A stretch of 64,000 nt of DNA from JABDJZ01 sp047619685 (lineage in GTDB: Bacteria; Bacteroidota; Rhodothermia; Rhodothermales; UBA10348), in assembly GCA_047619685.1 (NCBI GenBank), contig JBLHLC010000012.1, positions 1 to 64,000 of the forward strand, in the 5' to 3' direction. This document shows, piece after piece, positions 18,052 to 27,131 of the stretch. Numbering within the stretch: position 1 is the first letter of the stretch; each line of letters starts with the position of its first letter. A program made the translations under genes and the position numbers. The notes under the pieces were generated by a model. The model saw only the letters and a list, made by a program, of their open reading frames with translations. It ran no database searches and was not told the origin of the DNA.

Positions 18052-19120
18052 AGTTTTCTCGTGCGGTCTGATTTTCACCCTGGGGTTGCTGCTTTCGGGC
18101 TGCGGGCCCAATCTCCCTGGCGTGGAGTCCCTTCAGGTGGAACGGCCATCATGGGATTCGCTGTTGGTGGTGCTGCACTTCGAGAAACCCACCAGCATCA
18201 GGGGCCAGTGGCCGGCTCCGAATCATGTGGCGGTGACGCTCTTCGACTCGGAGTACGACACCCTCTACGTGGGGCGGGATTCCGTCGTTCACGTTCCGGA
18301 CGGGGTATTGGGTTCCAACGAGGTGGTTCTGGTGGAAGCCTGTGGCGTTTTCAACCAGGGCACCGTCTGCGAACAGCGAGCCATACACTCCTCGCCCAAA
18401 CGGATTTCGGCCACCATCGAAATGGATTTTCCGACGGACTCGGAAACCATGTCCCGGGGATCCTACACGCTCCATCCCCAGCTGCAGCGGAGTCGATTTG
18501 GATCGACGGAGTGGGAGGATATCAATGACCAGATTCCTGACAGGCTTGACGCGCGGGTGAGAATCCTGGACACGGAACACGACGGCATGCGCGTGCCGAT
18601 GAGACTTCGGGGAGGACGATTCGACCTCGGTCAGGCCGAGGGATTTCGGGACTTCCGGTTCTATCTCTTGTCAGCATTCCGGGAGTTCGGCGAGGCCAGG
18701 GTAGAATTCAACCTGGTCACCGCGTACAAAAACGGGACGATGCCGGTGGGCGTCTCCGTGGTCACCGTCAGCCAGAAGTCAGAAGAAGAGAAGGTCGCCG
18801 AGGTGAGTAAACTCGCCGAGGCAGCCGGAAGCCAGGTCCTGACCGAACTATCGAGTTTTCTTGGGACCGGGCGAGCCTACGTATTCGTCAACGAGTGGGA
18901 GTACCTGTCCGAGTCCAAACGCTACCGGATCGAAGTAGAATTGCACTGGCGCACACCGGGCGGACGCGCCTGGCATGAGCTGGTTGGTCGCCTGGAAACG
19001 GGCGAGGACGGCACGCGCGCAAGGTTTGAGCTGACGCGGGCAAACGATGAGGCAGAGAGAAGGTGGAAATCTGCCGTCCGTGGGGAAGTGCTCTCGCTGG
19101 GGCCGTTGGGCCGCTCGTAG
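18044..19120 (+). CDS. Lipoprotein of unknown function, coupled to the NUDIX gene
   Basis: About 358 residues. The best-fitting start is a TTG at 18044, overlapping the NUDIX stop by 8 bp and giving a lipoprotein signal with Cys in LLLSGCGPN. An ATG at 17975 would overlap the NUDIX gene by 77 bp and adds a non-signal stretch. The mature part is beta-rich in the middle (about 60-230) and has a charged, helical stretch (KSEEEKVAEVSKLAEAAG) near 255-275. I recognise no domain. The 3' end runs into a convergent, truncated tonB-like gene, and the last residues may also have been changed by the event that cut that gene. Confidence 0.65.
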   Translation: MSRVFSCGLIFTLGLLLSGCGPNLPGVESLQVERPSWDSLLVVLHFEKPTSIRGQWPAPNHVAVTLFDSEYDTLYVGRDSVVHVPDGVLGSNEVVLVEACGVFNQGTVCEQRAIHSSPKRISATIEMDFPTDSETMSRGSYTLHPQLQRSRFGSTEWEDINDQIPDRLDARVRILDTEHDGMRVPMRLRGGRFDLGQAEGFRDFRFYLLSAFREFGEARVEFNLVTAYKNGTMPVGVSVVTVSQKSEEEKVAEVSKLAEAAGSQVLTELSSFLGTGRAYVFVNEWEYLSESKRYRIEVELHWRTPGGRAWHELVGRLETGEDGTRARFELTRANDEAERRWKSAVRGEVLSLGPLGRS

Positions 19121-19129
19121 CCCGGCATC

Positions 19130-19599
19130 GGCAGGTATTCAGCAGCCTCCTGGGGATAGATAATGTTGATGTAGTAGGCCCCAAGGCCACCTTCAATCTC
19201 CGGCATGGTCTCGGCTGCCGCCAGAACCAGGCGCTGCACACGGGCGACGCGTTCCTGTCCTGCAGCTTCGACCTCCGCCCCGGATTCGTCTTCCGACTCC
19301 CCATCATCCCCACTTCCCGGCTTCTCAGCGAGCTCGTCCGTGGACGGAACGGGGGGGTGATCGCTGATAATGACGCCCGGTAGCTGGGAAAAGCCCTCCT
19401 CGAATCTGACGTTTTCAAGCGCGATGACCTGATCGGTCCTCAGGACCTGCCATCCCACGCGTGATGCCCCGACCGCTTTGAACGGGAGGTTGACTACAAC
19501 TCCAGCCAGCGCGACTACCAAGGCTGTCGCGGCCAGGAGGCGACTCATGTACGCGTCGTTTCGTGCGCGTATCGAAGGGCGCCGGGGTTTCTTGACCAT
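19130..19599 (-). pseudogene. TonB-like energy transducer, C-terminal domain truncated
   Basis: From the ATG at 19599 (preceded by AGAGGA at good spacing) the product begins like TonB: short cytoplasmic part, membrane helix at about 19-38, then an acidic/proline-containing spacer. It reaches MPEIEGGLGAYYINIIYPQEA, the typical opening of a TonB C-terminal domain (MPE-x-x-GG-x-x-x-L and YP-x-x-A). There the match stops. The following residues (AEYLPMPGYERPNG...) are unlike any TonB, and the other minus-strand frames do not contain the missing part. The open frame simply runs on to 18922, antisense to the upstream lipoprotein gene. I infer a deletion of roughly 70 codons, leaving a product that could not contact receptors. 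The TonB assignment rests on pattern recognition. Confidence 0.55.
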
Positions 19600-19682
19600 T
19601 TCCCGTTCCTCTAGACTCGGAATGGCACGTTCCTCCGAACCTTTGGTTGCAGAGCGGGAGTTCCGAGCCGGATCTTGAGACT

Positions 19683-20666
19683 ATGATAAACGCGCTACTG
19701 GTACTGGAGAAGGGCAAAAACCCGCAAGTCGAGCTTCGAGAGATCGAGCCGGGGATTCTCCCCGAGGGGGATCTGGACGTGGAGGTTTTGTGGTCCAGCC
19801 TCAACTACAAGGACGCGTTGGCCATAACCGGCGGCAGTCCCATAATCCGGGCCCCTTTTCCGTTTGTACCCGGTATTGACCTGGCAGGGCGGGTGTTGGC
19901 TTCCCGCTCACCGCTTTTCAAATCCGGTGACATGGTTCTCCAGACCGGCTGGGGTCTCGGCGAGACACGCTTTGGCGGGTTCGCGACCCGGGCGCGCCTG
20001 AAGGCGGCGCACGTTGTTCGCATCCCTGATGGCCTGAGTCCCCGTTCGGCCATGGTAGCCGGAACGGCGGGGTTCACCGCCATGTTGGCCTGCATGGCTC
20101 TGGAGCACCATGGGGCCGCCGAGGGCCCAATCGCGGTCACGGGAGCCTCCGGAGGCGTCGGAAGCCTCGCGATAGCGTTCCTGCACAGGCTTGGATTCCA
20201 GGTGTGCGCATCGTCCGGGTCCGCCGACCCGTCCTACCTCAAGGCGCTGGGGGCGGATGAAATCATTGGGCGCGAGGTCCTGGGTGCCGGCGCCTCACGT
20301 CCGCTGGACTCCGCCCGCTGGGGCGGGGCCGTGGACTCTGTCGGAGGGGCCACACTTGAGGCGTTGATAAGCCAAACGGGTACGCGCGGGGCGGTAGCCG
20401 CATGCGGGCTGGCTGGCGGGACCGAGGTAAACACGACGGTGTTTCCGTTTATCCTGAGGGGTGTTGGATTGCTTGGCATAGACTCCAATACCTGTCCTCA
20501 GGACCTTCGGCTGCGGGCCTGGGACCGGATCTCAGAGCTCCTTGATGCGGCACTGGTGGAGATGGTCTCCAGCGAGGTCGAACTGTCCGATCTGCCGGAG
20601 CAATCCCGGCAGCTGTTTGCGGGCAGGATCCAGGGGCGGACGGTGGTCCGATGCGCGCCGGACTGA
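19683..20666 (+). CDS. AcuI/YhdH-type acrylyl-CoA reductase (quinone oxidoreductase family)
   Basis: An NADPH-dependent medium-chain reductase of 327 residues from the ATG at 19683. YhdH/AcuI enzymes reduce acrylyl-CoA to propionyl-CoA, preventing toxicity from acrylate made in DMSP and propionate metabolism. Family signatures are WSSLNYKDALAITGGSP near residue 40, FPFVPGIDLAGRV, the Rossmann segment VTGASGGVGSLAIAFLHRLG (about 145-165) and GIDSNTCPQDLR towards the C-terminus. No catalytic zinc ligands are seen, as expected for this branch. An upstream in-frame ATG at 19647 adds only 12 residues and is less likely. It is divergent from the truncated tonB-like gene. Confidence 0.85.
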   Translation: MINALLVLEKGKNPQVELREIEPGILPEGDLDVEVLWSSLNYKDALAITGGSPIIRAPFPFVPGIDLAGRVLASRSPLFKSGDMVLQTGWGLGETRFGGFATRARLKAAHVVRIPDGLSPRSAMVAGTAGFTAMLACMALEHHGAAEGPIAVTGASGGVGSLAIAFLHRLGFQVCASSGSADPSYLKALGADEIIGREVLGAGASRPLDSARWGGAVDSVGGATLEALISQTGTRGAVAACGLAGGTEVNTTVFPFILRGVGLLGIDSNTCPQDLRLRAWDRISELLDAALVEMVSSEVELSDLPEQSRQLFAGRIQGRTVVRCAPD

Positions 20667-20676
20667 CGGGGGATTC

Positions 20677-20718
20677 GGCTAACGGGGCAGCCAGTCTGGC
20701 TAACGGGGCAGCCAGTCT
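20677..20718. repeat. Perfect 21-bp tandem duplication at the thioesterase 3' end
   Basis: The two identical 21-base units lie directly side by side (20677-20697 and 20698-20718). The second unit contains the last codons and stop (TDWLPR-stop on the minus strand) of the thioesterase gene; the first lies just beyond the stop. It looks like a recent replication-slippage duplication with no effect on the protein. Confidence 0.9.
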
Positions 20719-21452
20719 GTTCGTGCCTGCGCTACCAAATCGCCAGCGCCAGAGCGAATTTCGTGGTTCCAGGTCAAGTCGGTGTCCGGGACCCGGGCCT
20801 TGAGCACCGTCAACACATCCCCAACCCTCGTCTCGGTCCGATATTGAACCTGCACGCGCCGGAGTCGGTGTTTCTGGTGCCAGTCCAGTTCCATGGAGTC
20901 AAGGGCCCAAGCAAGGTATCGCACGTGATTTACGTGCCCGTTCATATCGATTTCTGTGTGTCCTGCGGCTCTTTCAACCCCAACCGCGTCGACGGCAATG
21001 GGGGGCACCCGCGCAAAGTCGTCAATGAGGGCCCGAGGACGATCGGGGAGCACGAGGCCGTCGACTGATTCAGGTAGTCGAACGGGCCGCCGTCTGGCAA
21101 TGTCGATGAGGAACCATGCGGTCGTCGCCCGGGCAAAACTCCCTTCAGGACCAAGGAGAAAGTCTCGGGTCGCAAAGATTCCCTGATGCCCTGACGGCCA
21201 TGTCACGAGGGGCACGGTCTCTTGCCAAATGGGCGGGCGCTCAATCTCGACCACGAGCCGTGAAAGCACCCAGGCCATCCCGCCCTTGAGGAGGTATTCT
21301 GCCCCAAGTCCAAGATGATCGGCATGCTTGGCGGCCGCCTCCTGCATGTAATCGCAGAGTACGTCCGGACGGAGCGCTCCGGTGGTGTCGGCTTCGTATG
21401 CGCGGACCCGGAAATCCTCTGTCCACGTGGTCCGGTTATTGCCTTTAGTCAT
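20700..21452 (-). CDS. Acyl-ACP thioesterase family protein
   Basis: A 250-residue double hot-dog protein of the acyl-ACP thioesterase type, which releases fatty acids from acyl carrier protein. N-terminal hot-dog motifs are VRAYEADTTGALRPDVLCDYMQ (first part) with an HADHLGLG helix, and the central MAWVLSRLVVEIERPP strand. The second hot-dog carries HTEIDMNGHVNHVRYLAWA, with the conserved Asn/His. Length is normal for the bacterial form. The 3' end carries a perfect 21-bp tandem duplication. It diverges from the GspE-N-domain gene. Confidence 0.85.
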   Translation of the reverse strand: MTKGNNRTTWTEDFRVRAYEADTTGALRPDVLCDYMQEAAAKHADHLGLGAEYLLKGGMAWVLSRLVVEIERPPIWQETVPLVTWPSGHQGIFATRDFLLGPEGSFARATTAWFLIDIARRRPVRLPESVDGLVLPDRPRALIDDFARVPPIAVDAVGVERAAGHTEIDMNGHVNHVRYLAWALDSMELDWHQKHRLRRVQVQYRTETRVGDVLTVLKARVPDTDLTWNHEIRSGAGDLVAQARTDWLPR

Positions 21453-21545
21453 GATCCGGCAAAACTACGTTCGCAGGACTGTCAAACCGAGAGGTCGGGC
21501 AGACCGTCGCAGTATAGACTGAATAACAGCATCATCGGGCCAGAA

Positions 21546-22304
21546 ATGTTATCACTCCTTGGCAGATTCCGACGACAATCCCACTCAGAGGTGGACTCTG
21601 GACATGTGACGGACGGCAGGCAGCCACTTCGCTTGGTCGAGGCCGCCCAAACCGTCTCCGATGTTCAGCCGCTCTCGGCGGTGCAACTGGCGCCTTCGGG
21701 CCAAATCAATCGGATTTACGAGGACGCTTCCCTGCATCCGGCGGAGGAAAAACGTGCCGACTCTGACCGGGTAATATCCTTCCTCCAGGCGACGGGGGTG
21801 CTGCCGCGCGATACGCTGGCAAGAACCAAACGTCTCTGGCGCACGACAGGCCGGCAGGAGAAGCTGTGGCGGGTTTTGCTCAGAACCGAGGAAATCGCAG
21901 AAGACCTCATTTTCGAGGCTGCTGCCGTCTCACACGGCTTCGCCCGGGTAGATGTCTCCCTTCTGGAGACGATTGGTCTCATCGACCACCTCTCCAAGAA
22001 GTGGCCCGCGTCCGTGATGCCCCGGCTCATCGGTCTGGGAATCCTGCCCATTGTCCCGTCCGCGGGACGCACTAGGCCGGGCGTCCTCACCTTCGCTGCC
22101 TATGACCCGACCCGCCCGGAAGTTCGACGAATGCTGGAGACCGTATCGCAGGATACATACACACTCCGGTACGTCTCCCGAACCGGGGTTGAGGAATGCG
22201 CCCGCGCCGTTTCAGACTTCCTTCCTGGAGTCTTGCCGGGCTCGATAAAGACGATCGGGACGACCCGGCAGGCCGCAGAAATCACCAACCGAAAAGCGGC
22301 ATAA
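21546..22304 (+). CDS. Stand-alone GspE/PilB N-terminal-domain-like protein
   Basis: A 252-residue protein without ATPase motifs. From about residue 70 it parallels the N-terminal part of the GspE/PilB ATPase encoded 6 bp downstream. Both have a helical segment followed by a strand-rich segment containing DPTRPEV (AYDPTRPEVRR here, THDPTRPEVHQ there). This suggests duplication of a MshEN-like domain, which in relatives can bind cyclic di-GMP or other assembly proteins. The start at 21546 was chosen because the preceding sequence is antisense to the thioesterase gene. A role as partner or regulator of the ATPase is an inference. Confidence 0.65.
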   Translation: MLSLLGRFRRQSHSEVDSGHVTDGRQPLRLVEAAQTVSDVQPLSAVQLAPSGQINRIYEDASLHPAEEKRADSDRVISFLQATGVLPRDTLARTKRLWRTTGRQEKLWRVLLRTEEIAEDLIFEAAAVSHGFARVDVSLLETIGLIDHLSKKWPASVMPRLIGLGILPIVPSAGRTRPGVLTFAAYDPTRPEVRRMLETVSQDTYTLRYVSRTGVEECARAVSDFLPGVLPGSIKTIGTTRQAAEITNRKAA

Positions 22305-22310
22305 TCCCGG

Positions 22311-24221
22311 ATGGCAACCAGAGAATTCGGCTTTGGAAACAAGAACCGGCGCGGCAAACGCGACCGGAACCCTTCTCCGGAACACGAGAATGGCGGCCTT
22401 CCTGAAGTAACTTTTGAGTCTGCCTGCCGAAACGACCGTGTCGTTTACCGGCTGTTGGACAAGGGCCTCATAACCGAAGAGAACGTTCGGGCGGCGTACC
22501 AGGAGTGGGTGATCGGCAGAGAGAGCGGCGTCCGCTTTCCGTTGTGGCGGATGCTCACCGTTACTCCCGGAGTGGACACGGGGAGTATCTACCTGGAAGC
22601 ATCCAGGGTATATGCCTTCGAGCCGGCTGAGATCGACGAAGACGTCGTTCTTAAATTCCTGGGAGAGAATCGGGAGTCGTTCGATGAGGAGTCCTGGGAC
22701 AGCATGTTGGAACTGTTCCTGCTTCCAATTGCCCTCGACACGGAGCCATTGTCCGGGGAGCCCCGGTGGACGTTTGCCACCCACGACCCCACCAGACCGG
22801 AGGTCCATCAGCTGCTGAAGCGGATGGACATTCGTCGTTTTGAGGTCCGGTACTGCGGGGAGTTTGACCTGGCAGCCCTGGTCACGGAGTCATTTGTCAG
22901 TCGAAACGAATACCTGGACAGGCTGGAGGCGGCCGACGATTTTTTCGAGCTGAACAGTGACGGAGACTTCGAGGAGGAGGCTCACGTCAGCGAAGCTCAG
23001 CTTGAGAAAGAGATCAAGGGCTCGAAGCTCATCAATCTCTTCGAGGCAGCTTTGATCGAGGCTGTCAAGAGTGGTACCTCGGATCTGCACATCTTCCCCA
23101 ATCCTGACGGGAAAATAGAAATTCACTTCCGGATAGACGGAGAGCTCTCGCTCTGGTATCGGGAGGAAAACGTGCGGGCCGAAGCGTTCCTGGCCGTGGT
23201 GAAGGACAACGCAGTAAACATCGATCGTTTCGAGAAAGACCGCGCTCAGGATGGATTCATCCAGCGATGGATCGACGAGACGACTATCCGATTCCGCGTT
23301 TCCATCCTGCCAATCGCCACTGCGCGACAGGAAATAAGCGCCGAGAGCATCGTCATTCGAGTGCTCGACGACCGCAAGGTGCTAACCGACCTGAGAAAAA
23401 TCGGTTTGCTGGAAACGGCCATGCATCGATTTGATATCGCCATCAGACAGCCCCATGGCATGGTCATCCTGACTGGACCGACAGGCTCCGGCAAGAGCAC
23501 GACACTGGTGGCAGCGCTTCATCAGGTGGTCACGCCCAAGGTGAATGTCCTCACCGTTGAGGATCCGGTTGAGTACATCATTCGCGGTGTTCGTCAGATC
23601 AAGCTGAGCCATAAACTGGATCTGGAGGGCGCGCTCAGGGCAATCCTGCGGCACGATCCGGATATCGTGATGGTCGGCGAGATGCGGGACCAGCTCACCG
23701 CCGAACTCGCCGTCAAGCTGGCCAACACGGGCCACCTTACCTTTTCAACGCTCCACACCAATGATGCACCCAGCGCCGTTTCCCGGTTGTTCAAGATGGG
23801 TGTCGAGCCGTTCCTGATTGCCTACGCCATCAACCTGGTCGTGGCACAGCGGCTGGTTCGCAAACTTTGTCCTGAGTGCAAGCGCCCCGATCCCTCACCC
23901 GATCTGGACCTGCTGCGGATTCTCAATTTCAGTGACGAAGAGGCTACCTCTGGCAAGATTTTTATACCTGGAGACAAGCCCCGTTGCCAGACTTGCACTG
24001 GATTGGGCTACAAGGGCCGCCGCGCCATCGCGGAGGTTCTGCCCTTTACGCCAGCCATCAGAAGGCTCGTCATGGGGTCTGAAACCATGATCGACGAGGA
24101 AGCGCTGAAGGTGACGGCGATGTCCGAGGGTATGTTGACCCTGTCCGACTCCGCCCGTGAAATGGTCCTCATGGGAGAGAGCACCGTGGACGAAATGGTT
24201 CGGGTCACCGGGTCCGACTGA
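22311..24221 (+). CDS. GspE/PilB-type secretion or type IV pilus ATPase
   Basis: A 636-residue hexameric ATPase that drives pilus or type II secretion assembly. The N-terminal half (about 25-220) contains a MshEN-like region. The ATPase core has Walker A GPTGSGKSTT (about 387), the Asp box VEDPVEYI, Walker B DPDIVMVGEMRD (about 450), and the His box FSTLHTNDAPSAVSRL. The zinc-binding CPECKR (about 519) and CQTCTG (about 558) are present, as in functional GspE/PilB proteins. No pilin, GspD or GspF genes lie in the window. It follows the N-domain paralogue by 6 bp, clearly an operon. Whether it serves pili or secretion cannot be told here. Confidence 0.92.
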   Translation: MATREFGFGNKNRRGKRDRNPSPEHENGGLPEVTFESACRNDRVVYRLLDKGLITEENVRAAYQEWVIGRESGVRFPLWRMLTVTPGVDTGSIYLEASRVYAFEPAEIDEDVVLKFLGENRESFDEESWDSMLELFLLPIALDTEPLSGEPRWTFATHDPTRPEVHQLLKRMDIRRFEVRYCGEFDLAALVTESFVSRNEYLDRLEAADDFFELNSDGDFEEEAHVSEAQLEKEIKGSKLINLFEAALIEAVKSGTSDLHIFPNPDGKIEIHFRIDGELSLWYREENVRAEAFLAVVKDNAVNIDRFEKDRAQDGFIQRWIDETTIRFRVSILPIATARQEISAESIVIRVLDDRKVLTDLRKIGLLETAMHRFDIAIRQPHGMVILTGPTGSGKSTTLVAALHQVVTPKVNVLTVEDPVEYIIRGVRQIKLSHKLDLEGALRAILRHDPDIVMVGEMRDQLTAELAVKLANTGHLTFSTLHTNDAPSAVSRLFKMGVEPFLIAYAINLVVAQRLVRKLCPECKRPDPSPDLDLLRILNFSDEEATSGKIFIPGDKPRCQTCTGLGYKGRRAIAEVLPFTPAIRRLVMGSETMIDEEALKVTAMSEGMLTLSDSAREMVLMGESTVDEMVRVTGSD

Positions 24222-24248
24222 CAGAGTGGGCCTCGATTCAACGGACCA

Positions 24249-26993
24249 TTAGCCAGTACTCTGCATGGCCGCAGCAATCCCGTTGATCGACAGGTAGAGC
24301 AACTCGCGGAGTCGGGATTTTTGCTCGTCGTTGGTCTCCGCACGGTATCGATGCATCAGTTCCAGTTGCATGGCATTGATGGGGTCGGTCAGAGGGTTGC
24401 GGTAGGCAATCGACCGCTGCACGGCACGACTGTGATCCAGGAGTTCGTCCTGCCCGGTTATCGCCAGGACAGACTTATGTGCACGGTCAAGGTCCTCCAT
24501 GACCCGCCGATGGAATGAGCGGTCTTCCGACTGTGAGGCGTATTGCTCCGAGACCTCTGGACGGGCCCTGGCCATTTCCAGTTGGACGGCGTCCATCACG
24601 GCCGTAAAGAACGGCCAATCACGATACATGTCGCGCAGGATTTCGGGGTCTGCCTCGAGTGCTTTGCCCAGTCCTGCTCCGGTGCCGTACCAGCCGGGAA
24701 CGGTGTACCGCGTCTGGGTCCAGGCAAACACCCATGGGATAGCGCGCAAGCCTTCAAAGTCCACCTCACCGGCTGCCTTTCGGGAAACGGGCCTGGAGGC
24801 GATCGGCAGACGACTGATATGTTCGATGGGTGTTATGGACGTGTACCAGCTCCAAAAATCAGGGTGATCGATGAGCGCGCGGTAGGCACTCATGGCCTCA
24901 GAAGCGATCAGGTTCATGGCCGCCAGCCACCGAGCGGGATACACCACAGGCTCAACGGATTCCGTGCTTGTGGACAGCGTCGCCCCGACGATCTGCTCCA
25001 GATGCCGGTGCGCGATATCCGGTTGCGCGTACCGGAAAGAGATAACCTCTCCCTGTTCGGTGAACCGGATCCGTCCGTTCCGGCAGGATCCGGGCATGGC
25101 CGAGATAGCCCGATTGGCGCGGCCACCCCCGCGGCCCACCGTGCCTCCACGGCCATGAAACAGCCTGAAGTCATACCCTGCGCTTCGGCATACATCGCCA
25201 AGCGTCTTCTGGGCGTTGTGTAGCGCCCAGTTGGCCATCCAGAACCCACCATCCTTGTTGGAGTCCGAGTAGCCCAGCATCAATTCCTGGAAACGCCCCC
25301 GGTGCTCGAGATGGGATCGGTACGCCGGGTGGGCAAAAAGCGACTCCATGAATTCACCGGAGTCCGCAAGGTCCTGAATGGTCTCGAAGAGGGGGGAAAT
25401 GTCCAGCGGGCACTCAAACCCTCCGGGCCCTACGCGCGCAAGACCAACCTCCTTTGCCAGAAGCATGACTTCAAGCAGGTCGCTGACCGTGTGGGTCATG
25501 CTTACAACGAAGGTCCCAAAGGCATCCTGGTCGGTCTTGATGATGGTCTGGATGGCGCGGAAAGTATCCAGGACCATCCTGGACGTCTCGTCCACGACCG
25601 CACCCGGAGCCAAGAGCGGGCGAGGGTTGTCGAGCTCTTCCGAGAGCACGCGCTGACGATCCTCTTCGGACAGATCACTGTAGGAGTCGGTCACTCCCGC
25701 CCGCTGCAGCAGATCCGAGACGGCCGATTCATGCACCTGGCTGTGCTGGCGAACGTCAAGCGCTGCAAAGTGAAATCCAAATACTTGAGCGCGATCCAGC
25801 AATTCCTGGAGCGGGCCGGTCGTGGCGGCTTCAGCCAGGCCGCTCTCTGTGAGCGCCTCCTGCAGTACCTGAATGTCCCGCACCAGCCCAGCCCCGGAAT
25901 ACCCCGAAGACACGATATCCGCGCCTTGTACGCCCTTGTCTACCTCCAGCAATGAATGGACGCGAGCCATCATGTAGGAGAGTTTCAACCGGTAAGGTTC
26001 TCGCTCGAATTGCTCAAGTACCACCCCAGGAAGCCGGACCTCCCGGGCATCCTTCTCGAGGCTGGCCAGGAGAACCGACGGGGTTGGTGTCTGGGTCTCC
26101 GAAACGGAAAGGACACGCCTGACGACTCTCAACTCCTTCAGGAAAGCCTGAAGGGCGGCTTGGCGCTGCCGCATGAAGGTGTTTATGGTCGTTTCCGGCG
26201 TGACGAAGGGGTTACCGTCACGATCAGAGCCGATCCAGCTTCGGAATCGGACAGGGGCGGCTGCCTTGATCTGGATGCCAAAGTGTCGGGAGGCCGCACG
26301 GCGCAGGTCCTTGCTGATCCGCGGAATCGTATCCCAAACCGTGTGCTGCAGAAAGTAGAGCCCGTATTCCACTTCATCGGCGACGGTCAGCCGCCGCGGC
26401 CGAACCTCGTCCGTCAGATGCAGGAGGTGAATGTCGCGAGCAAGAGAGGCCTCAAGGTCCTCTGTTTCGCTGGGAGGCAGTTGACCCTGATGGAGTCTGG
26501 TGAGAGCCGCCCCAATGGCCTGCTGGCGATACAGAATGGAACGTCGCCTGGCCTCGGTGGGGTGCGCGGTAATGGTGGGGCGGATGTCGATCCGATCGGC
26601 CAAGCGTTCGAATTGTTCGGCCGTGACCCCCATTTCTTTCATTTTCCCAACGGCATCCATGACGGACTCGGGTCGACCTTTATCCGGGTCCGAGGCCACG
26701 GATCGTTCGCGGTTCACCCGCACGATTTCGCCCTTCTCAGCCTGATTCAGCAGATGAAACAGGGCGGTATCCGCCCTCAGAAGCTGGGCGATCAGGTCAA
26801 CCGAAGCACCTTCAAGCCACGTCCGAAGGCTCTCGGAGGTAGTGGCATCTCCGTGTACGACCGCCAGGGCCTCCGCCAATTCCGGGGTTAGGGCCGCGGC
26901 GAGGTGCTGGGTCAGGCGCGAAATGGCCTCTTGGAGAGGCCCGGTAACGCCAGATTCAGTGCTCGTTTGTGGCCAGGGTGCAGGATTCATCAT
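24249..26993 (-). CDS. ppc: Phosphoenolpyruvate carboxylase
   Basis: Carboxylates PEP to oxaloacetate with bicarbonate, replenishing the TCA cycle. 914 residues is normal. Motifs include the catalytic TAHPTEARRR (about 140), GSDRDGNPFVTPETT, LMLGYSDSNKDGGF (about 570), FHGRGGTVGRGGG (about 611) and the C-terminal GIAAAMQSTG, where relatives usually have GIAAGMRNTG. The PEPC-specific lysine and arginine loops are present. It converges with the GspE gene at 27 bp and diverges from the sigma factor gene. A second ATG one codon in is equally possible. Confidence 0.96.
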   Translation of the reverse strand: MMNPAPWPQTSTESGVTGPLQEAISRLTQHLAAALTPELAEALAVVHGDATTSESLRTWLEGASVDLIAQLLRADTALFHLLNQAEKGEIVRVNRERSVASDPDKGRPESVMDAVGKMKEMGVTAEQFERLADRIDIRPTITAHPTEARRRSILYRQQAIGAALTRLHQGQLPPSETEDLEASLARDIHLLHLTDEVRPRRLTVADEVEYGLYFLQHTVWDTIPRISKDLRRAASRHFGIQIKAAAPVRFRSWIGSDRDGNPFVTPETTINTFMRQRQAALQAFLKELRVVRRVLSVSETQTPTPSVLLASLEKDAREVRLPGVVLEQFEREPYRLKLSYMMARVHSLLEVDKGVQGADIVSSGYSGAGLVRDIQVLQEALTESGLAEAATTGPLQELLDRAQVFGFHFAALDVRQHSQVHESAVSDLLQRAGVTDSYSDLSEEDRQRVLSEELDNPRPLLAPGAVVDETSRMVLDTFRAIQTIIKTDQDAFGTFVVSMTHTVSDLLEVMLLAKEVGLARVGPGGFECPLDISPLFETIQDLADSGEFMESLFAHPAYRSHLEHRGRFQELMLGYSDSNKDGGFWMANWALHNAQKTLGDVCRSAGYDFRLFHGRGGTVGRGGGRANRAISAMPGSCRNGRIRFTEQGEVISFRYAQPDIAHRHLEQIVGATLSTSTESVEPVVYPARWLAAMNLIASEAMSAYRALIDHPDFWSWYTSITPIEHISRLPIASRPVSRKAAGEVDFEGLRAIPWVFAWTQTRYTVPGWYGTGAGLGKALEADPEILRDMYRDWPFFTAVMDAVQLEMARARPEVSEQYASQSEDRSFHRRVMEDLDRAHKSVLAITGQDELLDHSRAVQRSIAYRNPLTDPINAMQLELMHRYRAETNDEQKSRLRELLYLSINGIAAAMQSTG

Positions 26994-27131
26994 GAAGGGA
27001 ATATACCGGGTTTTTCAACGGCCGTGAGGCGTGTATCTTGGCGGACCACCCCGAAAAAGACAGCCGATTTGCTCTTTCTTGAATTGCTGATTGTCCTCGC
27101 GGCAGCACTCACCCCGGGCGAGGAGCGGGAG

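Noticed and set aside
18922..19129. Extension of the tonB-like frame beyond the break as part of a real protein
   Set aside because: The residues are antisense to the lipoprotein gene and show no TonB character, so the extension is probably only an open frame left after the truncation.
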